Positions 34,827 to 43,506 of a DNA stretch of 43,506 bases are shown here, one piece after another. The DNA is taken from contig NZ_JANQCD010000036.1 in NCBI RefSeq assembly GCF_026672275.1, positions 1-43,506 on the forward strand, in the 5' to 3' direction. Each line of letters starts with the position of its first letter. Position 1 is the stretch's first letter. Source of the stretch: Marinifilum sp. D737. GTDB taxonomy: Bacteria; Bacteroidota; Bacteroidia; Bacteroidales; Marinifilaceae. Both the position numbers and the translations under genes were made by a program. The notes beneath the pieces were generated by a model that searched no databases, was not told the DNA's origin, and worked only from the letters and a program-made list of their open reading frames with translations.

Positions 34827-36281
34827 TTAGAAAATTCCTGGGATTCCAGGAAGCTGTCCCACCAATGCAAGGGAAACAACACAAACAATAAACATTGCTC
34901 CGGGAATAATTAGCTTTTCTTTCCAGCTCAATTCAGCAGCTCGCTCGCTATCGCCTATCAAACCAAGGTTATCAAGCAACATGGTAAATGCCCATCCGAA
35001 TACAGGATTTACAAAAGCACATGCAAAAATACAAGTACCTGCACTCAGTGAATCTTTGTGCTTGCGAACCATTTGCATACCTGCCTCAAGCAATGGCAGA
35101 AATACACCAACAATTAGTGCTACACGCAATACCGGCTCCCACATGGCCAAATCCATAGGATATCCAAAAACCGATGCCAACACGCAAAGCAGTGCCGTTA
35201 ATACAGCTCCACCAGGAATAGGACGCTTGGCAATTGCTGCAGGAATCATGTAAGTTCCCCACGATGAAGTAATATTACCACCACCTAAAGCTGTTCCAAT
35301 CATCTGACGAACTGAAGCAACAGTCATGGTATCATCCACATCCATTAATACATTCTTGGCTTTCTTAGGATAATTCAATTCCTGAAATACACGATGTCCC
35401 AAATAATCAGGCGACCACATGGCAACAGCAAGAATTGCGAAAGGAATCACAGCAATAAAGTGTCCCAAGTTTGGTAAACCAAGTTTCCAGCCTGTATCTT
35501 CGCCCCACCACCACATTGGGTTCATATGTGGTAAACCAGGTTTGGTTGTAAAGGCAAAATCAGCACCCAAAGCAAAGGCAACAATACCAGCAATTGCCGA
35601 ACACAAAGGAATTGCCAACCAACGCTTGTTGATTTTTGCCAGGTACGCATAAATTAAAATGGTGATTCCGATTACCGCAAAAGAAATGTAACCAACATCT
35701 CCGGCAGTAGCCCAAGCTCCCAATTTAGAAATCTGACTAATCAATCCTACAGCTCCCAAATAAATCAACAATCCACCACGAACACCAACTCCGGTGAGTT
35801 TCATCAATTTTGAACCTCCTTTGGTGATACTCAAAGCAAGTCCAAACACTCCAATTAAAATCCCCAATGCAAGCGGATGACCACCAGCGGCGGCAATGAT
35901 AGGAATCAGCGGTATCATAGGACCGTGAGTTCCTGCAAGGTTGGCATTAGGATTAAGAATTGCCGAAAACAGAAGTACAAAAATACCTCCGGCAATTAAC
36001 AACTCGTAACGAACGTTTTCTGCTACGAATTCTGGCGATAAGCCAAACTGGGTTGCAAATACAGCAACCATAGCGGTTACCATTACCACCTTACCAATGG
36101 TGGCAGCCAAAGCAGGCACCCAGTCTTCCAATTCGATATGAAAATCTCTGAATGGCAAGTGAATTCTCCATTTGCGAAATTTCATAATTTCAAGTTCGTG
36201 ATTCAGATATGCTTCTCTGCTCTCGAACTCATGCGCCTTTTTGCGCTTTTCTTTGTAAGAGTTTTGATTCTCTTTCTTCAT
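34827..36281 (-). CDS. DUF3360-type multi-pass transporter
   Basis: This 484-residue membrane protein has about eleven hydrophobic segments. A charged, cytoplasmic N-terminal ~45 residues (ESREAYLNHELEIMKFRKWR) precedes LPFRDFHIELEDWVPALAATIGK. Conserved-looking loops include NPNANLAGTHGPMIPLIP, VGLGVRGG-like GVRGGLLIYLGA, WSPDYLGHRVFQELNYP and TALGGGNITSSWGTYMIPAA. These recall the DUF3360 family, distantly related to SulP and nucleobase permeases with the elevator fold, hence a possible anion or nucleobase carrier. The exact substrate is unknown. Confidence 0.65.
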   Translation of the reverse strand: MKKENQNSYKEKRKKAHEFESREAYLNHELEIMKFRKWRIHLPFRDFHIELEDWVPALAATIGKVVMVTAMVAVFATQFGLSPEFVAENVRYELLIAGGIFVLLFSAILNPNANLAGTHGPMIPLIPIIAAAGGHPLALGILIGVFGLALSITKGGSKLMKLTGVGVRGGLLIYLGAVGLISQISKLGAWATAGDVGYISFAVIGITILIYAYLAKINKRWLAIPLCSAIAGIVAFALGADFAFTTKPGLPHMNPMWWWGEDTGWKLGLPNLGHFIAVIPFAILAVAMWSPDYLGHRVFQELNYPKKAKNVLMDVDDTMTVASVRQMIGTALGGGNITSSWGTYMIPAAIAKRPIPGGAVLTALLCVLASVFGYPMDLAMWEPVLRVALIVGVFLPLLEAGMQMVRKHKDSLSAGTCIFACAFVNPVFGWAFTMLLDNLGLIGDSERAAELSWKEKLIIPGAMFIVCVVSLALVGQLPGIPGIF

Positions 36282-36793
36282 TATTAAATGTTTTTTGAGT
36301 TTTACATACCCCTATTCAGCTACCTACGCGTTTTCAGAGGCTAAAAATCACCGTAAAACTAAGAAAAAAGCCATGCCAGACAATGAGACTTAAAACACAC
36401 TACTACAAGCCATAAGGTCCATATTGGGAATATTCTCAATTTGCCAAACCAATTCTACTTTTAAGATCAATAGATACAAACCAATTGTATCCAGATATCT
36501 TGATTTCACGATAAACTTTAATTTTTCTATAGAAAATGATATTTTACCTCTCCCACCAAATTCGAAAACATTTCACCCTAGTATTCCTAAAACAAGCTTT
36601 GAACACTTATTTTGTTTACTGACCTTTATTTCAAACGGAATTGAAAGAAATATCTGCCACACATTGCAATCGATAGAATTTAGAGAGAGACTAAATTAGC
36701 TAATACAAGCAATTAGCTTCTCGCATTAATTGTGAATCTTTATTTTGTTAATAACTTAGTTGTTAAACTGAAAATATACTCAATAAAACACTT
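36282..36793. other. Long intergenic region, no gene recognised
   Basis: This 512-base gap lies between the divergent transporter and redoxin genes. A 91-codon frame at 36424-36699 would need a TTG start, has no family resemblance and has an unusual residue mix, so it is not called. Promoters for both sides are presumably here; none fits the -7 consensus exactly. Confidence 0.45.
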
Positions 36794-37417
36794 ATGAAAC
36801 TCAACCTTTTACTGCTTGCTTTCTTAATGATGACATGCTACCTTGAAGCACAGGAAAGAGAAAATCCAATTGATATCAATAAAATACATTTGGGAGGTAA
36901 AATCACTACAAAGAAACTTCATGAAAAATACGACTCCCTATTAGGCAAAGAGATTCTTAAGGGCGAAATAATTAGTATGAATGGAACCTCTTTAAAGTCA
37001 GATCTATTCAAAGGAAAAGTAAGCGTGTTGAATTTTTTTACAATACCCTGTAAAGGTTGCCTGTTGGAGATTCCCTATATGGTAAAACTAAGAAAGCTGT
37101 TCCCGGAAAACGAAGTTCAAATATTTGGGATTACAGACTTGTTACCAGAGAAAATTATAAATCACAATGCCAGTAAAAAACTAAGTCCTGATGCACCAAG
37201 AGATTTATACCCAAATCTGCCTGCTTTCAACTACACAGTATTATCATTTACAAGTCAACAAATTATAGACAACTTCCATATTTGGGGTAATCCATACACA
37301 TTTATAATTGATAAAGAAGGAATTGTTCGTTATATGGATGGAGGATTTCCTTTACAGAAAAAAAACCAGGAAATAGAATTCCAAAAATATATTGATGAAA
37401 TTGAAAAGCTTCTCTAA
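36794..37417 (+). CDS. Periplasmic thioredoxin-fold (TlpA-like) protein
   Basis: This 207-residue exported thiol protein has a signal peptide at 1-19 (MKLNLLLLAFLMMTCYLEA). The thioredoxin-like strand VSVLNFFTIPCKGC carries the CxxC pair Cys86 and Cys89, with Lys-Gly between. The cis-Pro region follows at WGNPYTFIIDKEGIV. The fold and location fit TlpA/AhpC-type oxidoreductases that reduce periplasmic disulfides. It lies 92 bases before the helicase gene on the same strand, but a functional link is not evident. Confidence 0.88.
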   Translation: MKLNLLLLAFLMMTCYLEAQERENPIDINKIHLGGKITTKKLHEKYDSLLGKEILKGEIISMNGTSLKSDLFKGKVSVLNFFTIPCKGCLLEIPYMVKLRKLFPENEVQIFGITDLLPEKIINHNASKKLSPDAPRDLYPNLPAFNYTVLSFTSQQIIDNFHIWGNPYTFIIDKEGIVRYMDGGFPLQKKNQEIEFQKYIDEIEKLL

Positions 37418-37509
37418 TGACTCTTCAATAAAATTAAAATCTTCTGAAATATTACGAATTCTTATGTAAGTTTATGCCTTACATCGTTTATAAAATACTT
37501 ATACCTCTT

Positions 37510-40323
37510 ATGAACAACAATAACTCCCTTACAAATGTTATTCAATACTTTAATGATTGCTACAGATCAGACAACAGGGAATTAAGCATTTACAATTTTT
37601 TAGATCAAAAAGTAGAAAATAAAATATACTTCGAAGGAGAAGAAGAGCTGCTTACCGGCAATCATCCCATTGTACCCATCGATTCTGCAAAAGCATCCAC
37701 AATCAGCAAAAAGGTTAAGCTATACGAGAAAGAAAAGGAATTGCTATATGGTACGTTTTTCATTTGTGGAAATTATATCGATCCGAAAGGAGATTCCAAA
37801 ACACTATGTGCGCCTCTGTTTTATTATCCTGCTGAAATACAACAAAAGGATGAATTCTATTATTTATCAATCAACACCAAGGAAAGAAGAATAAACTATC
37901 CAATTATACAAATGCTCTTGAGTGATTCCAGTTCTGAATTCCTTCAAGATACTTTATTCGAAGATCTACCCAAAAATGACATTCGTTTCGAGCATATTGA
38001 ATATATCGTACGCCTGTTCAAAAAATACTTTTTAAACGTTGACATCGAAAACATTTATGCATATCCGCAAAACACAAATGTAAAAACGATCAAAAAAAAC
38101 ATTTCAAGCTTATCCAAGGATCAGGAAAGTAAATATGTATTGCTTCCATCCAGTATTTTGGGATTGGTAACAAAATCTACAAATACAAGGGGGGTATTAA
38201 ATGAGCTAAATGAATTGGGTTCACACTCCGATTATTCATTGCCTTTGCAATCTTTATTTTCAGATGAAGAACTAAAGAATAAACAAAAAAAATATACCAA
38301 GGGCAAGCTACCTATGATATTAAGCGAAGCCCAGGAAGCCATACTAATGTCTAGTTCGGTGAATCCATTAACTTTAATTGTTGGCCCTCCCGGAACTGGC
38401 AAAACATATACAATAGGAGCAGTTGCCTTGGAACATATGAACAGAGGAGAATCGGTCTTAATTGCATCACGCACCGATGAAGCCGTTGATGTAATCGCTG
38501 AAAAAATAAAACTTCAATTGGGTGTAGACAAAGCTGTTGTTAGAACCGGCAAAAAACGTTCCTACTCCACTCCACTAAACCGATTTCTAAAATCTCTTCT
38601 TACCCGTGTTCGAAAACTAAATTACCTCTTAAAAGAATTTGATCTGCCTAAAATAAAAGGCGATGAGTTAGACCTGAATTTAATGAACCTATCGAATGAG
38701 ATTGAATCCAGAGCCAAGCTTATTAACAAGTTGGAGCAATCCTTTTCCAATGAGGTAGAAAATGAACTTAAATGGGGTGAACACCTCAGCAATCATCAGA
38801 ATGGAGTATGGCATAAAATTAAGACACGCTACATTGACATCAGAAACAGAATTCAGGTGCCAATATGGGAATACAATCAGCAATTAAAGCAAAACGATCA
38901 GCAACAAATAGAAGACATTCAGCTTTTTATTCGTTTGAAATACATCAAACAAATTTTAAGTGTGATGAAAAGCGACTGGAAAAACATACAACGCTTTCAT
39001 GAAGCTTTAAAAATGTCGAGCGACACAGAAAAGCTTGCCAAATTCGATGAAATAAAATTCGATGCAGTTTTAAAAGCATTCCCAATTTGGTTATGTAATT
39101 TATCGGAAGTAAAAGACGCATTGCCTTTCAAAAAAGAAATGTTCGATGTCGTGATTATAGATGAAGCTACACAATGTGACATCGCCAGTTGTCTCCCTCT
39201 AATTCAGCGAGCAAAAAGACTTGTTTTTGCAGGTGATCCTTGTCAATTGAGGCATGTTTCTTTTCTCTCCAAAGAAATTCAAAACATTTATCGAAACAAG
39301 TACAAGCTTCAACATATCGATAACAATATACTAAACTACAGAGATAAGAGTATTTTAGATTTGGTTATGAGTAGTCTGCAATCAGGAAACCAAGTGAGTA
39401 TGCTTGACGAACATTTTAGAAGTTTATCGCCCATCATTCATTTCAGTAATGAACATTTTTACGATAATCAACTAAGAATAATGACGTCACGACCTGATGA
39501 GACAGAACAAGCGTTATATTTTATCAATATTGAAGGAAAACGAGACAAAAATGGTTTAAACGAAAAAGAGGCAAGTACAATATTGAATGCCGTTCGTGAG
39601 TTGGTTGACAAAGAAAAAGATTTATCTCCCGAAATTAGCTCAAGTATAGGAGTACTATCCCCCTTTAGAGCACAGGTAGATTGGTTGGGAAAACAGCTTT
39701 TAAATCAGTTTGAAATGGAAGAAATCGAAAAGCATAAAATAAGAGTAGGAACTGCTTATAGTTTTCAAGGTGAAGAACGGGACATTATGCATTTATCCTT
39801 GACCATAGATGCTCATAGTCATCATTCGGCAATCAATCATATTAACAAAGAGGATGTTTTTAACGTAGCCATAACTCGTGCACGAAACAGGCAATATGTA
39901 CATCATTCAATATCCACAAACGAGCTGAAAGCAGATACCCTCCTTCGGGCTTATTTATCGAAAACCAAATCGAATACAATTGTAGCATCTGATATAGAGA
40001 ATCAATCACGTGATCAATTCCTTAACGAAGTTAAAGAAGCTCTTAAATCCTGGCAGATAAATTCAATTTGGGAAGCTTATTCTATCGCAGGCCTTAAGAT
40101 CGATCTACTCATAAAATACAACAACCAATATATCGGAATTGATTTGGTGGGTTACCCTGGTGAATATTCTGATGTTTTTGGCATTGAGCGCTACAGAATT
40201 TTAAACCGAGCTGATGTGAGTATATTCCCTCTTCCCTTCTCCGATTGGTATTTTAACAAAGAGGAGACCATGAAGACCTTAAGAAATTACATCACTACAA
40301 TCAATAAGATTTCCTTAAACTAG
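37510..40323 (+). CDS. Upf1-like superfamily 1 helicase with C-terminal nuclease-like domain
   Basis: This 937-residue cytoplasmic protein has about 270 N-terminal residues of unrecognised type, then a superfamily 1B helicase core. Motif I is LIVGPPGTGKT with Lys298; motif II is VVIIDEATQCD; motif III is FAGDPCQL; motif IV has LDEHFRS; V and VI are GTAYSFQGEERD and FNVAITRARN. After the core, GLKIDLLIKY...YIGIDLVGYPGEYSD resembles the restriction-endonuclease-like domain often fused to such helicases. Asp877 and Asp889 (numbered from the alternative ATG at 37474) sit at the D and E/D positions; the following lysine-like position is changed. It could act in defence or DNA/RNA repair. The next gene begins 5 bases after the stop. 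Confidence 0.8.
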   Translation: MNNNNSLTNVIQYFNDCYRSDNRELSIYNFLDQKVENKIYFEGEEELLTGNHPIVPIDSAKASTISKKVKLYEKEKELLYGTFFICGNYIDPKGDSKTLCAPLFYYPAEIQQKDEFYYLSINTKERRINYPIIQMLLSDSSSEFLQDTLFEDLPKNDIRFEHIEYIVRLFKKYFLNVDIENIYAYPQNTNVKTIKKNISSLSKDQESKYVLLPSSILGLVTKSTNTRGVLNELNELGSHSDYSLPLQSLFSDEELKNKQKKYTKGKLPMILSEAQEAILMSSSVNPLTLIVGPPGTGKTYTIGAVALEHMNRGESVLIASRTDEAVDVIAEKIKLQLGVDKAVVRTGKKRSYSTPLNRFLKSLLTRVRKLNYLLKEFDLPKIKGDELDLNLMNLSNEIESRAKLINKLEQSFSNEVENELKWGEHLSNHQNGVWHKIKTRYIDIRNRIQVPIWEYNQQLKQNDQQQIEDIQLFIRLKYIKQILSVMKSDWKNIQRFHEALKMSSDTEKLAKFDEIKFDAVLKAFPIWLCNLSEVKDALPFKKEMFDVVIIDEATQCDIASCLPLIQRAKRLVFAGDPCQLRHVSFLSKEIQNIYRNKYKLQHIDNNILNYRDKSILDLVMSSLQSGNQVSMLDEHFRSLSPIIHFSNEHFYDNQLRIMTSRPDETEQALYFINIEGKRDKNGLNEKEASTILNAVRELVDKEKDLSPEISSSIGVLSPFRAQVDWLGKQLLNQFEMEEIEKHKIRVGTAYSFQGEERDIMHLSLTIDAHSHHSAINHINKEDVFNVAITRARNRQYVHHSISTNELKADTLLRAYLSKTKSNTIVASDIENQSRDQFLNEVKEALKSWQINSIWEAYSIAGLKIDLLIKYNNQYIGIDLVGYPGEYSDVFGIERYRILNRADVSIFPLPFSDWYFNKEETMKTLRNYITTINKISLN

Positions 40324-40328
40324 ATGAT

Positions 40329-40853
40329 ATGAAGCAGATTTCAGTATTATTACTATTTCTCCTATTTCTCTCTTGCAATAACATTAATCAAAAGAAAGAA
40401 TCCGAATATCTACATCAAATCGATAAGCTTAGGAAGGAATTGAAAATATCTTCAGATAGAATCAAATCTTTGCAAGAAGAATTAAAACATCACGAAGTAA
40501 AAGAGTACGCAAATGAAGACTTCAAGAATTTCTTTTGGAATTTCATGAGTGATTCCACATTTCAAGTCAGTAGAATTAAATTCCCAATAAAGAATGTGAC
40601 ATGGCTCGATGATCCAGGAGATGCTATTGATACTTTAATCATAACGAAATCTGAATGGAAGTATGAATCATTTTACATCAATACAGCCTTTGAAAGAACT
40701 CAAATTTACGACAATTTCGATTTAAAATTCCAAGCTACCAACGAACGAGTTTTGCATTGGTATGGTGTTGAAACAGGAGGCGATGCCAAATATTTCTTTA
40801 AAGGATTTTCTGGAAAATGGTATTTGGTGAGCATGGAAAATCTGGGAGACTAA
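40329..40853 (+). CDS. DUF4348-like lipoprotein
   Basis: This 174-residue exported lipoprotein has a lipobox Cys in FLFLSC at residue 16. A coiled-coil stretch runs at about 25-60 (YLHQIDKLRKELKISSD). The C-terminal domain opens with FKNFFWNFMSDSTFQVSRIKFP, resembling the Bacteroidota DUF4348 family. Function is unknown. The ATG is 5 bases after the helicase stop, so it is almost certainly translated from the same message, an odd pairing of a surface protein with a helicase. Confidence 0.65.
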   Translation: MKQISVLLLFLLFLSCNNINQKKESEYLHQIDKLRKELKISSDRIKSLQEELKHHEVKEYANEDFKNFFWNFMSDSTFQVSRIKFPIKNVTWLDDPGDAIDTLIITKSEWKYESFYINTAFERTQIYDNFDLKFQATNERVLHWYGVETGGDAKYFFKGFSGKWYLVSMENLGD

Positions 40854-40909
40854 CAACATCAAATTTTATTTATTAGATATCTTATTAAATTTTTACATAC
40901 AACTCAATT

Positions 40910-42196
40910 ATGAATAAACTAGCAATATTAGTTGTCATTATCCTATTCACTTGGGGATGTCAATCAAAGTATCCAGGAGTTCCAACAACCTATAACTCTC
41001 TATTGGAAACTGCATTTACCAATGCTGGTAAAAATGCTACTGAGCTACAAAAGGCACTTAGCGAATCTCCTAAAGAACAAAGGGAAGGCATGGCATTTAT
41101 TATTAGCCATATGCCACAACGAGATTTAAGTACTATAAAAGCTGATTTCCTTCTCGAAAACGCTGAATACGCCTACAAAGCGCGCAAGAAATATGCTTGG
41201 TGTGCTGCCCTAGCCGATTCGGTTTTCTTTAACGAAGTATTGCCATATGCGAATATTTCGGAAGAACGTGATCCGTGGCGTAAAGAATTTTATTCACGCT
41301 TCGCTAAATATGTAGAAGGGAAAGATGATTTGGTTGATGCTGTAATGTCCATAGCCAAAAATATAAAAGATGAAGTTAATGTTGAATACAATACCAAACG
41401 CTCACGAGTTGACATTAGCCCATTTCAAGCCATGAAGGAGAATATGGCAACTTGTACCGGTTTGTCAATTTTACTGACCGATGCTTTCCGATCTGTTGGA
41501 ATTCCATCTCACTTGGCAGGAACAGCCATGTGGACCAATTACAAGGGCAATCATACCTGGTGTGAAGTATTGATTGAGGATGAGTGGAAATTTATAGAAT
41601 ACTATCCCGAGGCATTAAATAAATCATGGTTTTTAGCCGATGCCGGAAAATCTGACCCAAACAATATGCTTCATTGGATTTATGCAGCTTCGTACAAACC
41701 AACTGATATGCCTTACTATGCAGCACCTGATGGTCGAATTATAGAAGTGGTTGATTTAAATAAATTACCGAACAAAGTTCGTCCTCAATTTGAAGAAATG
41801 AAAGCCTCAATGGCGAATTCAGACAAAAAGGAAACCCTAGCCTGGGGAGTTAATGTAACCCAACGTTACATTGATTTGTACCATGAATCGATTAAAAACA
41901 GCCCTTTACAAGATGATGAATTAATGGCTAACGTGGTGGTTTTCGATAACGATAATACTTCAAAAAGTGACTCGCGCATCAGCTGTCGTGTAGATGTTCA
42001 ATTATCTGAAAAAAATATAAACTTCGGATATTCACCTCGCAAAACTGATGACATGAACCAATTCCTTCAATTCAAATTAAAAAAGGAAAGCAAATATAAA
42101 TTTGTTGTTAGCCATCCGGAAAGTAAGATTAACAAAGAATTTACAATAACTACAGGAAACAATACAACACAGGACATCCAATTAATTTTAAAATAA
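40910..42196 (+). CDS. Transglutaminase-like lipoprotein
   Basis: This 428-residue exported lipoprotein has a lipobox Cys in TWGCQS at residue 17. The papain-like transglutaminase core carries Cys182 in MATCTGLSILLTDAFRSVGIP and His215 in GNHTWCEV. The acidic third position is Glu230 in FIEYYP where Asp is usual. The C-terminal region, about residues 300-428, looks like a beta-rich domain. Such proteins are common in Bacteroidota but their substrates are unknown; protease or cross-linking roles are possible. It follows the DUF4348-like gene by 56 bases and ends with a strong terminator. Confidence 0.85.
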   Translation: MNKLAILVVIILFTWGCQSKYPGVPTTYNSLLETAFTNAGKNATELQKALSESPKEQREGMAFIISHMPQRDLSTIKADFLLENAEYAYKARKKYAWCAALADSVFFNEVLPYANISEERDPWRKEFYSRFAKYVEGKDDLVDAVMSIAKNIKDEVNVEYNTKRSRVDISPFQAMKENMATCTGLSILLTDAFRSVGIPSHLAGTAMWTNYKGNHTWCEVLIEDEWKFIEYYPEALNKSWFLADAGKSDPNNMLHWIYAASYKPTDMPYYAAPDGRIIEVVDLNKLPNKVRPQFEEMKASMANSDKKETLAWGVNVTQRYIDLYHESIKNSPLQDDELMANVVVFDNDNTSKSDSRISCRVDVQLSEKNINFGYSPRKTDDMNQFLQFKLKKESKYKFVVSHPESKINKEFTITTGNNTTQDIQLILK

Positions 42197-42226
42197 ACGC
42201 TTAAAAACAAAACGTGTATATAAACA

Positions 42227-42260
42227 ATCGCCCCACCAAAACATCAGTGGGGCGATTTTA
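42227..42260. terminator. Bidirectional terminator
   Basis: atcgccccac and gtggggcgat are perfect 10-base complements around a 10-base loop, followed by tttta. It lies between the transglutaminase gene and a convergent gene. The reverse complement strand lacks as good a T-run. Confidence 0.85.
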
Positions 42261-42277
42261 TATCCATTACGATCTAA

Positions 42278-43015
42278 CTATTCCTCCTCTACCTCCTCCT
42301 CTTTGGCCTGTTTGCTTCTCAAGCTAATCGAATGCTCAATTTTGCGAATGCTTTCGTTAATCAGCATAAGCATGTCGGTAAACTCACCTTCACCATTCAA
42401 TTCCGACATCAGTTCCAAATACTGGTAAAGACTGTTCAGGTCATTTGTCAACATTACACGAAACTCTTTGGTGTCGACTTCGCGATGTTCACTACTGGCC
42501 TTTTCATCTCTGTTTACAATGCCGGCAACTAAATTATCAAGATTCAACTTGATACGATCAACAAAGGGTTGGAATTTAATGACAGCAATGGCATCCTTTA
42601 CATTTTGCTTCGTCTCACAATCGTTCAAGTACAAACGCGCATTGGAATTTTGTACCGCCAAACTTTCGTTGTGCAAATTACTACCATGAGTTTTTGCCAG
42701 ATTTATTAATACGGTGGCAGCATCGCTCTCTGCCTTAACAGGACTAAGCACATAAGCCTTGCAGTACCATTTCGCTGCTCGCCACGAATTATTAAAAAGT
42801 GAATCCAACTCACGAACTTCAGCAGTTTCAACGATTGTAGATGCCTTGTTCACTTGCTGCTTTAATGCTCCCAACGAACTTTCTGTATTCGTATAAAGAG
42901 CTTGAACTGGTGATGTACTCCAATCGTGTACTTTACAGATACGAATGGTGTCATCCCCCAATGAAATCAATTCTGCATTTCTGAATCGTGCAGCACTAAA
43001 TTGTTCTGTTTTCAT
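42278..43015 (-). CDS. Hypothetical protein, helical, 245 residues
   Basis: This soluble protein of unrecognised function is mostly predicted helical with heptad-like patterns, without signal peptide. Stretches such as SLGALKQQVNKASTIVETAEVRELD and NDLNSLYQYLELMSE fit coiled coils or a helical bundle. The C-terminus is strongly acidic (KQAKEEEVEEE). It resembles the DUF6261-type proteins of Bacteroidota in length and helical layout, but this is a weak match. It is convergent with the transglutaminase gene and apparently monocistronic. Confidence 0.5.
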   Translation of the reverse strand: MKTEQFSAARFRNAELISLGDDTIRICKVHDWSTSPVQALYTNTESSLGALKQQVNKASTIVETAEVRELDSLFNNSWRAAKWYCKAYVLSPVKAESDAATVLINLAKTHGSNLHNESLAVQNSNARLYLNDCETKQNVKDAIAVIKFQPFVDRIKLNLDNLVAGIVNRDEKASSEHREVDTKEFRVMLTNDLNSLYQYLELMSELNGEGEFTDMLMLINESIRKIEHSISLRSKQAKEEEVEEE

Positions 43016-43401
43016 ATCATCTCAATTTGAAGTTAAACAATAAGTAATCCATTCTTTTAAAGATTACCAATTCCTAAAATTGGAGCTCTGATTTTTACTA
43101 TATTCCATACTTGTTTTATGTACGTAACAAATATGCTATATAAAATTAAACAAACATTCCTTTTTTATCAAGACAATAAAGTAAACATCAATACGTTACA
43201 CCTTTCAAAACCGACTCAAAAAGTAAACACATACGGTTCGATCATCAAAACATTATGCTGCACAACATATTTCTAAAGCCATATTTTTAGCAATTGAACT
43301 GTCTGAAACATATATTTCTATATTTTTTTGAAAAAATAAATACCACATATAATTACATCATTCTTTTGCCTTAACAAATGACCAGATATGCTTTACTACC
43401 T
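43016..43401. other. Gene-free upstream region
   Basis: This AT-rich stretch upstream of the last minus-strand gene has no ORF, RNA gene or clear promoter. It contains acacctttc at about 43197, a word seen again inside the repeat at the right edge. Confidence 0.4.
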
Positions 43402-43506
43402 CTTTCTACTGGAGTAGATTGGTGTAAAACATTCTTGAAAGGTCTTTCTGAAAAAAACAATTGGCCCAAGGAAAACATTTTACACCTTTCTACCAGAGTA
43501 GATTGG
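43402..43506. repeat. Repeat at the right window edge
   Basis: Two 21-base copies, at 43402-43422 and 43486-43506, are identical at 19 of 21 positions and lie 84 bases apart. Each ends in gagtagattgg; the first is a perfect dyad with arms tctact and agtaga. The spacer begins with gtgtaaaa and ends with ttttacac, an inverted pair. The second copy is cut by the window end, so the total number is unknown. Confidence 0.6.

Noticed and set aside
36424-36699. Small ORF of 91 codons
   Set aside because: It needs a TTG start, shows no motif or family resemblance, and its residue mix looks like translated non-coding AT-rich DNA.
43402-43506. CRISPR array at the right edge
   Set aside because: Only two copies are visible, 84 bases apart; the spacer is longer than usual, no cas gene is present, and the second copy touches the window end.

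Overview
The window is a gene-dense, AT-rich stretch of a Bacteroidota chromosome. Marinilabiliales-type marine relatives fit best, but that is a judgement from gene style and not a measurement. The signs are few Shine-Dalgarno sequences, several TAnnTTTG-type -7 boxes, a TPR/histidine-kinase fusion, Bacteroidota-type lipoproteins, a cysteate-synthase-like enzyme and a fused CoA-disulfide reductase/rhodanese/TusA/DsrE protein. There is no rRNA, tRNA, phage, intact insertion sequence or CRISPR array.

Layout. Positions 1-2.5 kb hold a pyrimidine-rich repeat tract, a membrane-anchored AraC-family regulator (minus) and a voltage-gated K+ channel (plus). Positions 2.58-8.69 kb are a complete thiamine operon: a -7 box, a TPP riboswitch, thiS, thiC (TTG start), a ThiE/TenI-like paralogue, thiE, thiG, thiH, thiF and a terminator. 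Positions 8.7-16.3 kb hold a TPR sensor kinase, a DUF1971 cupin, a DUF885 lipoprotein, an unknown protein, a YeeZ-like NAD-binding protein, siroheme-type cobA and a Gate-domain membrane protein. Positions 16.5-20.8 kb hold iorBA (indolepyruvate oxidoreductase whose alpha subunit lacks the usual ferredoxin tail) and fetAB (metal ABC exporter). Positions 20.8-23.9 kb hold a regulatory gap with a perfect TGTGA-N6-TCACA palindrome and then the four-domain sulfur-transfer protein. Positions 23.9-34.1 kb carry acetate and acyl metabolism (acs, a patatin lipase, an acyl-CoA synthetase, the acetate transporter satP), a C_GCAxxG_C_C protein, cysteate synthase, a Gfo/Idh/MocA oxidoreductase and unknown small proteins. 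Positions 34.1-43.5 kb hold a monooxygenase-fold protein, a DUF3360-type transporter, a thioredoxin-fold protein, an Upf1-like helicase with a C-terminal nuclease-like fold, two lipoproteins (one a transglutaminase), a coiled-coil-like unknown protein and a repeat that runs off the window end.

How they work together. The thiamine operon supplies TPP, which IorA needs, and is probably shut by its product through the riboswitch. Acs and SatP form an acetate uptake and activation pair, though they are not in one operon. CobA, the CoADR fusion, ThiF/ThiS and cysteate synthase give the window a recurrent sulfur theme. Cysteate is the head-group precursor of the sulfonolipids (capnoids) known in Bacteroidota.

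Most genes are housekeeping or accessory metabolism. The best candidate for something undescribed is the helicase/nuclease-like protein at 37510-40323, which is followed 5 bases later by a lipoprotein gene. Other points are several long inverted repeats (33046-33157, 24405-24450, 15227-15269), a 16-base repeat unit shared by the two ends of the window, and the 84-base-period repeat at the right edge. All functional calls rest on motif reading without database searches.
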